DNA of 64,000 bases from Phanerochaete sordida (Eukaryota > Basidiomycota > Agaricomycetes > Polyporales > Phanerochaetaceae), in contig BPQB01000008.1 in the NCBI GenBank assembly GCA_019973155.2, positions 372,001 to 436,000 on the forward strand. The letters run 5' to 3'. The notes beneath the pieces were generated by a model. The model worked only from the letters and a program-made list of their open reading frames with translations. It was not told the DNA's origin and did no database searches. Every line of letters begins with the position of its first letter. Within the stretch, counting starts at the first letter, position 1. A program made the position numbers and the translations under genes. This document shows, one piece after another, positions 1 through 11,231 of this stretch.

Positions 1-1588
1 ACTCGTTGAGCGCCTTGTGGTGGTCCTCGCGCTGCTCGCCGGCGCGGGCGGTGCCGCGGTCCTCGGCCTTCTCCTCGCGCGTGCGGTCCTCGTCCTCGAG
101 CCACGCGCCAAGGCTCGGCGGGATCTCCTGCAGCGCGACGCTCGGCGCGCCCTGCAGGTAGCGCAGCTTCGTGCGGATCGCGAGCACGACGCGCTGCAGC
201 GACGCGGGCGTGTTCTGGTTCTCGACGCGCCCCGTCAGCGGGGGGTGCAGCTTCCAGTGGCTCTCGCGGAAGAATGAGTCGTAGATCGTGGTGGGCAGGG
301 CATCGGAAATCGAGGCGCCGACGAGCACCGCGGTCTCGTATGTCCAGCACCGGCTGACGTTCTTGATGGTGTAGCCGCCGCCGCCGACTACGAGCAGAGG
401 TACGCCGTATTTGCGGACAAAGTTGACACATTCTCCGTGCGCGGCGATAGACAAGTTGAATGCGCCCAGTCGGTCGCAGCCCAGAGAGTCGGCGCCACAC
501 TGCAGAACTATAGCAGAGGGGCGGAAGGCGGTGATGGTGTCGTCGACAACTGTCTTGAAGGTGGTGAGATACATGTCGTCGTCGATACCATCCTGCAATG
601 GTACGTTGAGACAGAAGTGCTTTCCAAGGCCGGCACCGTTATCGTCCAGCTTCCCTGTGCCTGGGAAGAAGTCGCCAGTATACTTGTGAAACGATAGTGT
701 CATGACTCGGTTGGAGTTGTAAAAGGCGAACTCTACACCGTCGCCATGATGAATGTCAATGTCGATGTAGAGAACACGAGGATGATGTCTGAAGCAGTTA
801 CCCTCAGCTAGGGGTTAAGCAAAGCGATTGGCAGCGTTACTTACCGGAGAAGTTCAAGAATGGCAAGTACAATATCGTTCACGTAACAGAAGCCGCTAGC
901 CTCTGCTTTCTTCGCGTGATGCAGGCCTCCAGACCAGTTGATAGCGATGTCAGTGGTACCCGCACAGAGTTTCCGTGCAGCAGCTAGGGAAGCACCAGCG
1001 TACATCTTGCAGAAGTCGTACATGTCGGCGAATATTGGACAGTCTTCGACACAGTTGAACTGTTCGATTAGGTGTTTCATATCACCCTGATTCTGTGGTG
1101 TTACTCTTTTATTTGAAGTAAGCAGCGTGGTAGAAACGTAGGATAAAGTGTACATACCGATTGAGGAAGTCGATGTAGTCATGATCGTGGTAAGCCTCAA
1201 GTTCGGCTTGAGTGGCAGGACGAGGGTCGTATATATGATGTATTTGCTTGTCCAGTCCATACCCGAACACAAGCGCATTCGTTAGAGTGAGCCTATGGGG
1301 CTTCATTGGATGTCGTTCCTGAACGGAAAGGTCAATAATAAGCGTGACGAGGGAAACTACGGATACAAACCCCATAATGCTGAGCACCAACTCCTTTTGG
1401 AGAATAATATGATACTATTGGTCTCGAGTGAGGCTGGATAGCGCATTTCAGCTCGCCACAAATGCGGAATGGAGAGGTAGCACAGCACTCACGTTTACTC
1501 GCTCGGTTATCGGGGTCGCGTACCCATGCGGACCGCGGTCGTCAAAGTAAGGTGTCGCGGAGAACGTCTCGTACGTCCTGATAGTCAT
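1..1588 (-). CDS. hos2: class I histone deacetylase, Hos2/HDAC3-like (3' end beyond window)
   Basis: Zn-dependent lysine deacetylase of chromatin; Hos2/HDAC3 enzymes act in the Set3/NCoR-type complex. I join exons by GT-AG introns. Exon 1 starts at ATG 1588 and ends at 1493 with donor GTGAGT. Exon 2 (about 1435-1371) reads [15 protein letters not shown] and joins to [20 protein letters not shown]. Later exons carry the substrate channel motif [19 protein letters not shown] and the metal-binding segment [12 protein letters not shown], so the His pair and metal ligands are intact. The segment [15 protein letters not shown] and a C-terminal charged tail follow, running off the left edge. [11 protein letters not shown] and the [10 protein letters not shown] region favour Hos2/HDAC3 over Rpd3. 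Head-to-head with the cation transporter at 1851. Confidence 0.93.
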
Positions 1589-1850
1589 ACAGGGTATCCG
1601 AAGAGTATTTTCTGTTTTACAGAGCGTTGAAGTGCGAGCGGAAGAAGGTTGAGAGAGAGGGACTGCATCCGGGGAGATAGAGGATCTCGATCGCCCACGT
1701 GCATTCCACGCGAGCGACTGCTTCGAAATGCGAGCCGGCAATTGGCTGGAAATCCAGAATATCTCCCCGACCTCACTCCTACCACCACCACGCCCGTCGC
1801 ACGCTCTGGTCCCCAGCAGCCCTGGCTGCCATCCAGCTCGACCTGGCGCC
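1589..1850. promoter_or_regulatory. shared intergenic promoter region, HDAC / SLC41 pair
   Basis: These 262 bp separate the divergent ATGs of the deacetylase (minus) and the cation transporter (plus). Any promoter for the two genes must lie here or in their 5' UTRs. No specific element is recognised. Confidence 0.5.
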
Positions 1851-3814
1851 ATGCACGAACGCCGCTACTCGGATGCTGGGCATTCCGGTCTGACCTCAGA
1901 GGCTAGCTCAGACACCGTCATCGAATTGGTGAATCTCGAGGACCACTCGCTTGAACACAGACGGCCATCGAAAGATGAAGACTACAGAGACGACTACAGA
2001 GAACCCGAAGAGGATTATGCAGAAGACGATGATGTAGACAACGCGCTGCTCTTGCCCAGGGAAGGGCCGCCAGGAGAAGGACGGTCTCGTTCGCCGTCGC
2101 CTACGATAGACAAGAGTACATGGAAGGAGGCACTGCGGATAGTCATCGAGGTGCGCATACGTGCATATGGTCAGGGAGCAAGTGTCAATCTATTTCCGTC
2201 AGACTGGTCCGACATTGCTCCTCACGACTGTGGGACTGCTCTTTACGGGAGAACTCCTCAATAGCGTCTCGGTACGTATCGCAGCCCGACTCTACGGTAA
2301 CACTCCTAGTGAACGCACGTACCCATAGCACTGGAAAGCCATGACAGAGGTCGACGAGCTCATCATGATTATCCCCGTAATCCTGAACCTGAAGGGCAAC
2401 CTCGAGATGAATCTGTCCGCGAGACTCGGGACCGCCGCAAACGTGGGCGAGCTCGACAAACCGGCCGTGCGGCGGCAGCTCATCCTGGGCAACCTATCAT
2501 TGCTGCAAGTGCAAGCAACAGTAGTGTCATTCATCGCTGCTGTCGTGGCATTTGTGTTGGGACGAATAATTCCGTCCCATCCGACAGAAACTATCGGACT
2601 ACCTGGAAGCGATGACACCCCAGTTGCGAATGCTACCTTGATCGTTCGGAGCCTGATGGATAGGAAACCACGTCCCCAGAAAGCACCAACGAAAGGCCCT
2701 GGTGGGTTGAACGAGTGCGTCCATCCTGCCGTTGGCAAACAATTCGACTGACTATCCCCAGATTTATATTGACTGCATCATCATCGATGCTTGCTGCCTG
2801 CTTATCGAGTGCCTTGCTCGGCTCTTTCATGTGTACTCTTGTCGTCCTCTGTCGGAAGTTTGGTCTGGATCCAGGTGAGTTCCAGAGGTACCGGGATCTC
2901 TCGGCCCACGCTGATCACCGTCTTCCTCAGACAATATCGCCCCTCCTGTCGCTGCCTGCCTCGGCGACCTCGTCACGCTCTCACTCCTTGGCGTAGTCTC
3001 CGCACTCAACATTCTTTTGGTCCACACGCCGCTGCCGCTCATCTTCATGATCATACTTGCCGTCGCCGCCGTCGGCTGGGCGATAGTCACCCGGCGCAAT
3101 CAATACGTTGGAGCCCTTCTATTCCTGGGCTGGCTGCCACTGTTCGCGGCGATGATCATCAGCTGTGGCACGGGCATCGTCCTCGACATGTTTGTCAGCC
3201 GCTACGAGGGCTTCGCCATCCTCGCCACCGTCATCAGCGGTGCGTACCCACGGCCCCACATACTGCATAGGCTCATCCATCTGCACAGGTCTCCCCGGAA
3301 ACGTCGGCGCGATCCTCGTCTCGCGGCTATCCACCGCGCTGCACACGAGCGACTACGCGCTGAGCCGCTTGCCCGAAGTATCGACAGACAGCTTTGCGCG
3401 CGCATCGCCCTCCGCGCCGCCGCCGAGCACGCGTCTCGTGATGCTCACGCTCGTGCTCGTCACGTTCCCGATCGAGGTCGCGTTCCTCGCGACGCTGCGC
3501 GCCGTCGGCTGGCTGCGTGTGCCGATCATCTTCCTCATCTTCTCCGTCGCGTTCTTCTGCATCGCTGTACGTCTCTCGTCCTCTGCTGGTGCCACCGTGG
3601 CTGATTTTTGTGGCTCCAGGTCGTCGCGTCGCTCTTCCTCGCGCGCGCGCTCACGAACGTGCTTTGGAAGCGCAAGCTCGACCCAGACATGTACGCGCTG
3701 CCGATTCACTCCGCGCTCGTCGACCTCATCGGGCAGCTGCTGCTCGTCGTCTGCTTCGAGCTCGTCTCGCGCATCGGTGTACCCGTCAAAGGGGGCATCG
3801 ACAATCTGATGTGA
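1851..3814 (+). CDS. SLC41/MgtE-family divalent cation transporter
   Basis: Membrane transporter of the eukaryotic SLC41 family (Mg2+ and related cations), with two MgtE-like integral domains. The N-terminus from ATG 1851 is an acidic, Asp/Glu-rich cytosolic tail. Splicing 2150-2210 joins VIE to TGPTLLLTTVGLLFTGELL, the first membrane helix. The hallmark of MgtE domain 1 is LNLKGNLEMNLSARLGTAAN, followed by LILGNLSLLQVQATVVSFIA. Domain 2 repeats the pattern as APPVAACLGDLVTLSLLGVV, and GLPGNVGAILVSRLSTALHT follows at about 3290. The C-terminus carries further hydrophobic segments (VVASLFLARAL, LIGQLLLVVCFELVSRI) and ends at TGA 3814. At least six exons. Family assignment is firm; the transported ion is inferred. 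Confidence 0.9.
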
Positions 3815-4085
3815 TACCTCCCACCACGCATACCACCCACTCCGACCGTTCTCTGCCCTCCCTTGCCCTCCTGGATTGCTTGGATATCGCCCGCACGCCC
3901 TGCCCGCTTGCACTCGCCTAATTTATTCCCTCAAGCTATTCGCGCAAGCAGCGTGTCGCACACTCTATCGCACGGATCCCCTGTAATTTATTGTACACTT
4001 CCTCCGGATACATCCTGGTAATAGATCGCCTGGAACTAGATGGCATGGCGTAGACTACGCGGTATACTCAACACGAGCGCGCTGG

Positions 4086-5000
4086 CTAGTCGCGCGGGGC
4101 TCTGGCAGCCTCCTTTTCGTTCTTGAGGATGTTCTCGACGGCCGCGCCGAGCTTCTTGCGCTCGTCGAGCGAGAGCGTGGGCGCGTGCGACGAGTAGCCG
4201 AGCTCTGCGGTGCAGAGCGATCAGCAGGAGCCATGCCGGGGGAAGGGGAGGCGTACTGAGGCTCGGGTACTGCAGCGGGACCTCCGCGCTGCTGACGGGC
4301 AGCGTCGAGAGGTCGAGCGGGAAGGAGGGGCCGATCCACGCGTTGCGCACCTCGTGGTCCCTAAGGCGTCAGCGTCAGCGGGGATGAGGGCATGCGCCTC
4401 CGTAGCACGCACTTGCGCTGCAAAGTGCTGGTCAGCAAAGCGTGGGGGACAGTGAGAGGGGGCTTACCTGTTCTCGAGTCAGTGGGTGGACGAGGATGCT
4501 ATGAGATTTGGGGTGCATTTTAGTGTGAGAGGTTCAAGGGGAAGCAGTATGTATGCACCTCAGGTTGCCGCGGTTCATGCAGAGATACGAGTACACGGAG
4601 ACGAACGACTCCGAGGGGCACCATATCTCGTACGATCCTGCGACTGCTCCAGCTTTCACACCTCTCGACAAGGCTATGTGTGCTCACCGACAGGGTGCGG
4701 GCCTATGGGATCGGTGTTCACACGGAAGAGCGGGACCGCGATGAACGCCCCGTCGCGGCGGAGGCGCAGCACGGCGTCGCGCAGCTCGAGTGCGGCCTGG
4801 TGCTCGTCCGCATTGCGCTGGTGGAAGTAGATGTCTGCACTTCACTCAGCCATGTGCGGGGTCAGCAAAGCGAAGCTGCGCACGGAAGTGCCACTCTCTG
4901 CGGGCCAGAGCGTCAGCAGGCGTGGTTCTGGCGGCGATGGTGGTGCTACTGACTTGATCTCGGAGTCGATGACCTCCTGCAGGTCCGTCTGCGGCGCCAT
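4086..5000 (-). CDS. DOPA 4,5-dioxygenase family protein
   Basis: Small extradiol-type dioxygenase that cleaves the ring of L-DOPA; the fly-agaric homologue makes muscaflavin/betalamic acid precursors, but the family is widespread and usually of unknown role. Assembled from five or six short exons: MAPQTDLQEVIDSEIK (ATG 5000), DIYFHQRNADEHQAALELRD, then LFRVNTDPIGPHPV, GSYEIWCPSESFVSVYSYL with LCMNRGNL, ILVHPLTREQ, and DHEVRNAWIGPSFPLDLSTL. The His residues of DIYFH, GPHP and LVHPLT are the family's conserved candidate metal ligands. Ends in a charged tail (ILKNEKEAARAPRD, stop at 4086-4088). About 170 residues, normal for the family. No other pigment gene is adjacent, so a dedicated betalain pathway is not implied. 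A longer upstream in-frame ATG exists at 5183 but adds unrelated sequence. Confidence 0.87.
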
Positions 5001-5288
5001 CTTCGCTCGAGGAGCCTGGGGACTGTGGATGACCGCGGCAAGCAGCAGTGCGGGAACGATCCTGATTGCATCGCGCTCTGAAACGCGCAAGCAGGCGCGC
5101 GCGACCTCACGCGACGAGCTGCTCCGCAGAGGCATCAGAAATTGGCTTGTCTCCGACGTGCAGCTCAGCGAGCTCGACATCATGCATCACGTACTCTACC
5201 CGCTCGGCTCTGTGTCTGACCACTACTCCCGCCCTCGACGCTTCTCCTGTCCTTTGGCCAGCACTGCGAAGGTTGCGAGTAGCGCCGC
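5001..5288. promoter_or_regulatory. shared intergenic promoter region, DOPA dioxygenase / membrane protein
   Basis: 288 bp between divergent start codons at 5000 (minus) and 5289 (plus). No recognised element. Confidence 0.4.
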
Positions 5289-6252
5289 ATGTCTCAGCCA
5301 GTTGTCGTCGTCGACGACCAGTCCGGCGACAGCGCGCTGGATTACGAGGGGGAGTGGAGCCATCTATATGGGTCCGGCACCGCCGTGAACGGGACTCTGT
5401 CGTACACCATACAGGCAGGGAACACCATCACGTTCAAGTTCAATGGTGAGTGCACGCTATATGCGCCCGCTTTGACGCGTTCCGACGTGCACAATAGGCA
5501 CAGGCGTCGGTGTCATCGGTGCACTGCCCCCGACAAGCGGGTCGGCTGGTGCCGTTACGTCTTACGCTGTCGACGACGCGTCCCCGGTCGTCTTCACGGC
5601 GCCGTCCGACCTCACGAGCACCGTCTACGGCCAGACGTTTTTCCAGCAACAGTCGCTCTCTGGATACCACGAACACACTTTGGTCATCAATGTCACCTAT
5701 GCAAGCGTCGAAGCGGCATTTCTGTTCGACTACGTCGGATACGTCTGCATTCCAACTGCCAGGACAAACGGGTTAAGCTTCACCAGCTTTCCGTCACCAA
5801 CAAGAGTCGCCCAGTGGGAGAGCTCCAAGACAACCTCGCCTGTCGGAGCCATTGTCGGAGGCGTTATCGGTGGCCTTGCATTCCTCGTCATCCTCACGCT
5901 GGTCGTTCTTTTCCTCAGGCGTAGACGACCCCGCCGATCTCCTCGAAGTCTGAACCTTGAAGACGAGACAGGACTAGCAGGTCAGGCCAAAGATATGCAT
6001 ATACTGGTCTTCTACTGACTCCTTGCAGGCCCAAAGTCGCCTGTACCTCCGCCTGCTTCTCTGATGGCACCAACGTTGTCTACACCACCCGCGACGGTCA
6101 TCAGCTCCAACCTCAGAACCACAAGTCTGGCTCGAGAAGCGCATATACCAGCCCAGCCCCCAGAGCCGCAGCCTCTACCTCACCGCGATATGGAGCCGGA
6201 CGTTTTCTCGGATGTGCCAGACGAAGTACCTCCAGAATACACAGAACTCTGA
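5289..6252 (+). CDS. single-pass membrane protein with N-terminal jelly-roll-like ectodomain
   Basis: Not assignable to a characterised gene, but it has the layout of a common Agaricomycete family. An extracellular domain opens with DYEGEWSHLYGSG and AGNTITFKFNG, spliced to TGVGVIGALPPTSG, which resembles beta-sandwich carbohydrate-binding modules. It continues through NVTYASVEAAFLFDYVGYVC. One membrane helix (AIVGGVIGGLAFLVILTLVV) is followed by the stop-transfer cluster RRRRPRR. A proline-rich cytosolic tail follows the last intron (about 5980-6030) and ends DEVPPEYTEL at 6252. No obvious cleavable signal peptide begins the protein, so the helix may act as signal anchor or an upstream exon may be missing. 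Function unknown; cell-surface sensing is only a guess from topology. Confidence 0.75.
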
Positions 6253-6466
6253 GGACCGTGCTGCCGCACCGAACTCCTGCGCTCGGTCCGGTGTAATCAT
6301 ACAATGTATATGTACCCTCTTATTTACTCACTCCCTATGCGAAGATGACACTGATAGAATAATCATTTGAATGCACACAGGAGCTGGCTCTTGTGAAGGC
6401 GGACGCAGACAGAAAGTCAGCAAGAGAGTTGTCGGTAGACGACGGGACGATACACACCTGGGTCAT

Positions 6467-7189
6467 TCAGAACAAGCGAAGCACTACCACCCCGACCGCC
6501 CCGACTAGCATCGCCACACTAATGCGAGTAATCGCCGCTCCGTTCTCAATCAACACCTTGCCCGTCGGTGCAGGCTTGAGCGTGAAGGTCGTGAAGTTCG
6601 AATTTGCCTCGGGGGACGCAGAAGCGGGGGCGACGGTCAGGTTGAGCGAGAACACCCACGACTGGTACACCAGCCGCGACGCATCGCACGCCGTCGCATT
6701 CGCAGCGCCGACGCCGGGCACCGTGCCGTACGTCTGGTTGAACACCGCGGTGTATCTGCACGCACGTCAGCGCCCCCACCCCTCACACCGCCCTGGCACT
6801 CACGTCCCGCTCTGCCCGACCGCTCCCGTGTCGAGAACGAAGTTCCACGGCGGGCCCCCGTCGCCGACGACGGCGCCGGTCGCGGTGCCCGTCGCGCTCC
6901 CCGCAGGGCCACCCCCGGGCCACGCGCACCCGCCGGGCGCGTACGCGCTGCCGAGGCCGACGAGCGTGCCGTCCGGCACGCGCACCGCGACGCTCGTGTT
7001 CCACGCGAGCGCCGCCGCGGGCGGGACGAGTGCCCCCGGCGCGTCGCACCCCAGCGTTAGGTTCTGCCCCAGCGGGACCGGGCCGGGCTGGTACCAGACC
7101 TGGAGCGTGGCGGGCGCGGCGGCGGTGTGGTAGGTCGCGTGCGCGGCGCCCGCGAGGGCGAGGGCGAGGAGGGGGATGGGGAGAGGCAT
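6467..7189 (-). CDS. secreted, probably GPI-anchored hypothetical protein
   Basis: ATG 7189 begins a clear signal peptide (MPLPIPLLALALAGAAHATY). The mature part is Gly/Ala/Pro-rich with the pattern LQVWYQPGPVPLGQNLTLGC, several Cys and N-glycosylation sequons (NLT, NTS, NQT). One intron near 6755-6805 joins it to the second exon (YTAVFNQTYGTVPG). The C-terminus is a short hydrophobic stretch (ISVAMLVGAVGVVVLRLF) directly before the stop at 6467. This is the pattern of a GPI-attachment signal. No family recognised; related small GPI proteins are common in basidiomycete walls. Very high GC in the first exon. Convergent with the upstream membrane-protein gene (213 bp between stops). Confidence 0.72.
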
Positions 7190-7634
7190 CGTGGGGTGGA
7201 CGTGCTTGCGTGCTGCGCTGAGGCGTATTATGGGTGCGCTCGCAGGACGAGCGTATCTGCTGCAGGCATTCATCATGCGCCCGGTGCGCCCGCGTCCTGG
7301 GCGGTGTGGATGGTGGCGGGCTTCGCGGGACGGCTCGAGTTCATTTCCTGGTACTTCTGGCATCGGCGGATGATCGTCGATGCGGGGCCACATGCCGGGG
7401 CCAAATCCCAATCTTCTATCTGCTCAACTGTGATGCATCCGGGCAGGCCACGGGCTGATAGTGCTGATGCTCTGCAGAGAAGGGTGAGAAGGGTAAGGGT
7501 TTGAATCACCACTTCCTACCTCTGTCATCTGTGGCAACGCACGCACGCTTCGTCGAGGAGATTTCAGCGAGCATTGCTATGCCTCATCGACGAGAACAAC
7601 ATATATTTTCGTACGCAATAATCTGCTCCACCCT
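7190..7634. other. intergenic, no gene seen
   Basis: 445 bp between the 5' end of the GPI-type protein gene and the 3' end of F-box gene A. Short open frames on both strands have no recognisable similarity or consistent codon character. Presumably the upstream region of the gene starting at 7189. Confidence 0.5.
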
Positions 7635-9177
7635 TCAAGTACTCCAATACCAGTCGCAGTCAGCATCCCACCACGGCTTCAGCATGGCCGAGTCCCAATA
7701 TTCGTCCCAAGCCCCAGGTCCTTTCTGGAGGCCCGCCATAGGCAGCGCGCTCCGGCGGCTGCCATCGCTACGACCTGCGAGCTCTTCCTCCAACTGCGCG
7801 AGCGAGGGCAGGCATGCCATCGTGACGAAGGCAAGAGCAGGGATGTGTTGCACGGCATCGTGGACTACGCTCCTGAGGTCGAGGTCATCGGAGGGTGTAT
7901 CGTGTATCCACCGGAGCCCGATGTGCAGCAGACGGATAGGGAAAGCGGACAGCGTCTCGAAGAGTTTGCCCTGAGACACACATCAGCCATCGCACTCGCG
8001 TAGCCTTGTGCACAAACATACCAAAGAAGCGCTGGGATCCGTATAACGTTTGTAGTCGATCTCTATCCAGAGCTCGGTCAAGCAGTCCTGCACGGGCTTC
8101 AGGGTCTCTGCGAGCGATTGCAGAGCGACCGCTGGAGCCGCGATCTTGACTTTGAGGCTCGTTGGACGGACGTCAGCGAGGACAGCGGCGAGCTTCTCGC
8201 ATTCGGGCTCCGTTTCGATGGTCTCTGAGATTATCTTGAGGTGGGAGACGCGGCAGAGCAAACCGAGCGTGTATAGGTCCGTGACGGTGCCTGAGACGCG
8301 GCGGAGGGACGGCCAGGTGTGGACCAGCTGTGCAGCGCGGTTCTCCTCACGAAGACCTTCGGCTTCATCCGGGAACAGCACCTGACTGACGGTCAGGTCC
8401 TGCAGATTGGGAAAGCATCGCGCTATAGGGCCGATGTCTGCCCGGTCGCAGGAGTCGATGTCGAGGGTGACGACGTGCGGGTAAACGCAGCTGTCGGTGG
8501 CGAACTCGACGTTCGCGAGCTTGAGTACGCGCAGCGAGTTTGCCAGGTGGGCGAATACGGGGATGACGTCGACCGGGTCTTCGAAAGCAGAGAAGTCGGC
8601 CTCGATGGCTGTGAGCGGTGCGCGCATCCCGCCAAGTCGGCCATAGTCGTAACCCGTCTCGCCGCCAATCCGGAGCGTACGCAGGTTGGTAAGAGCCAGA
8701 AGCGCATCGCAAAAACTGGAGGTGCCTTCCAGGACGACTGAGGCCTCGAGCAGGTTGAGCGAGCGCAGTTCGGTTGCTTTCGCCAGGATGTCCGCAAGAA
8801 GAGATGCGGTCTGGGCGTCCTTCTCGTGAATCGCAAGAGTTAAACACTTGAGATGACGGGACGCGTTTGAGTGCCAGTCGCTCGACAGGAAGCTGGACAG
8901 GGACGACAAGTGCGACGCTTCAGAGATGGCGACCTCTTCGGATTCCCGGCGCGACAGCAGCGCTGGTGCAGCAGCCCGCAGAAGCGTCTGGCAAGTTCGC
9001 GAGAGCCGACTTGCGTCTGCCCGAGGCATCATGGGCATGGTATGCATGAGGATGTCCCAGTACAGTCGCATCTGAAAATGCTGTCGCAGTGAGATATGAA
9101 GACAGTAACATCGGGCGGCGACTTACGGCAGACGCCTTGCTTTCAGGGACGTACCCTGCGCCTGGAGAAGGACGCAT
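7635..9177 (-). CDS. F-box / leucine-rich-repeat-like protein A (cluster copy 1)
   Basis: Probable substrate receptor of an SCF ubiquitin ligase. The second exon starts at an internal Met (9071) with an F-box-like segment: MRLYWDILMHTMPMMPRADA then SRLSRTCQTLLRAAAPALLS. Degenerate leucine-rich repeats follow (LRSLNLLEASVVL, LTNLRTLRIGG, CFPNLQDLTVSQVLF). A 51-nt intron (7971-8021) joins DPSAS-L to GKLFETLSAF. The C-terminus ends DADCDWYWST at 7635. Immediately before Met 9071 is an acceptor-like TTTTCAG. A short upstream exon 9177-9127 (17 codons, MRPSPGAGYVPESKASA) ends at donor GTAAGT in the same phase, so I start the gene there; ATG 9228 is an alternative. Head-to-head with copy B. Substrate unknown. 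Confidence 0.8.
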
Positions 9178-9461
9178 AGTCGCGCTACCTGCAGCAGGTG
9201 CAGTACTGCGTTCTCGAGATACCGACACTAGCGTCGGCCGTTGTCGAGGTGTCAGGACATGAGTGCATGAGAGGACTCGTCAGCGAGCACAGGGCGCTAA
9301 AACTCCCGTGCCTGGCTGGCTCGAACGCGTTCTGGACGACCCGACGCACTCTTGACCTCGAACCACCACCTCGACGCGCCGTTTCGCGTCGCTCTGCGCC
9401 AAGCACTACCGTACTGCGTTACCTTAGCTTGTATCACTGGCATTCCGCCACATTTGAGAGG
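9178..9461. promoter_or_regulatory. shared promoter region between F-box copies A and B
   Basis: 284 bp between the proposed divergent starts at 9177 (minus) and 9462 (plus). No known motif recognised. If copy A really starts at 9228 the gap is 233 bp. Confidence 0.4.
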
Positions 9462-11023
9462 ATGTCGTCCGTGACGGTGAGTCTTAAGTCTGTCCGCAGC
9501 GCGCACACTTCGGAAGACACCAGACGCATGTCATCACTGATTCTCTACCCTTCGACCTGCTTTAGATGTCGCTAAATTGGGACGTGCTGTACGACATCGT
9601 AGCCATACTCGACCGCCCACACGCAGCTCGAATGTCGCGCACATGCAAGACCTTACGCGAGAAAGCCTCCCGCCTCCTGTTGGATGGCACTGTCACTGTC
9701 TCTACGAAGCGCCACCTTCCTTCCTTCCACGCATTCATGTTCGCCGACCGACGGCGCTTCGACCTCCTGCGTCGATTTCAGCTACTCGAAGTTAAGGGGG
9801 GACACAGCCGCGAAGCCCTTGAGCGAGCCGCCAGGAACGTCGTCTCGCTCCTCTCACACGCTGTGCAACTTGAATGGCTTCGCATCGAAGAATTCGATTA
9901 TTTAGAGGTCCACAAGCCGCTTCCTCGTGCGCTCTCGTCGTTGACAAAGCTGCGATCTCTCCATCTCACCGACGTCGACGCAGCGACCACTCGGATCGTC
10001 AAAGCCCTGACCATGTCACTCGCCGAAATCTCGTTGAGCTGTTACGGTAACAAGGCTTATGAAGACCCTAGCGAATTTCTTGCCCCTTTCAAGGACACCA
10101 TGCGGAAAATCATCCTATCTCACGTCGAAATGTTGTCTGTCGCCGGCACCCCTGCACCTTTCCCTCTGGTCAGAACCTTGCACTTGGACCGCTGCGGCCA
10201 TGTCGATCTCCAGGCTCTCGAAGACTGCTTTCCCAATCTGCGCCGGCTTTACCTCCAGCACGATGAAGAAGTCGAAGACACATCGGAAATTGAGGAAGAG
10301 CGCTTTCTCAACCTAGCTCGAGACGCTCGCCCTTGGGACTCCCTCTCTATGCTCAGAGGAACTGTCGCTGGCTTGTATTCTCTTGGCATCAGCTGCAGCG
10401 TGGAGCACCTCGACGTCGACACGGAATGGCCCGTTGTAGAGCCAGACGACTACATGAGGCTCACGTCTCTGCTCGCGGCTCTCTGCCCAACTGTCCTGGA
10501 GCTATCTCTCAACCTACCTGATCTGGACACCGATAAGCTGGAGAAGAGTCTCTCGGTCACTGCTGGAACTTTGAAATACCTGAGGCTGGTCTTGCATTGG
10601 GACAAGGCCCTATTCGACCCTCACGAAGATCTAGTGAGTTCTGCATGTGCTCACTTCTAGCCGGTGCTTATACAATCTCAATAGGATTCTTTACTTGACT
10701 CACTCCCGCGTACTACCTTGCAGTACCTGCAGATCAAGTTCCACTACGATCCTGATCCAAAGAGACCATCTTTGAGACCATCTTCCCACCTCTGCAGCGT
10801 TGTGGGGGTTGCATATATCGACACCTTCGAGCTCGCACGCAGTGCGTTCTACATTCCCACGCTGAGATACTTCTGTCTCGAATCCGATCCTATGTCGCGA
10901 CCAAGGCCGGAGATGTTCGAGGTTCGCGAGGACGATGAGGGCGAAAGAGTGCCTGTCAAGCTGCCTTGGGATGCTCGGACGAATGAGCTGTCCCAAGAGT
11001 CGCCTTTTCCGATGGATGGTTAG
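9462..11023 (+). CDS. F-box / leucine-rich-repeat-like protein B (cluster copy 2)
   Basis: Paralogue of A, C and D. A five-codon first exon (MSSVT, 9462-9476) ends at GTGAGT. Exon 2 begins at 9566 right after acceptor CTTTAG with MSLNWDVLYDIVAILDRPHA, then ARMSRTCKTLREKASRLLLD, the F-box-like motif. The body has regular leucine-rich segments (LTKLRSLHLTDVD, FPLVRTLHLDRCGHVDLQAL, CFPNLRRLYLQ). Exon 2 ends at 10633 (DPHEDL) and a short intron leads to exon 3 at 10724 (YLQIKFHYDPDPKRP), ending at TAG 11023. The intron position after D-P-x-x-x-L is the same as in A and D. Convergent with copy C (205 bp). Probably an SCF adaptor; substrate unknown. Confidence 0.8.
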
Positions 11024-11231
11024 GTCGAGAAGTGCATGTGTTCAGACGAAGCACGGAAGCAGAACAGTGGGCGCGGGCAGTATTTCGTAATATAGTGGCA
11101 TGTACTCTGTCCCGGGTCGTGTCAAGCAAGTTTAAACGCATATTTGGCAAACATGAAGTGAGAGCCCATGCGGCTGACTTGCGCAAGGTGTTAACCCGGA
11201 TGAGAAGGATTACAAGCGTAGATAGCGACTA

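Noticed and set aside
4086..6252. Betalain-type biosynthetic cluster around the DOPA dioxygenase
   Set aside because: No tyrosinase, glucosyltransferase, oxidase or dedicated transporter is adjacent.
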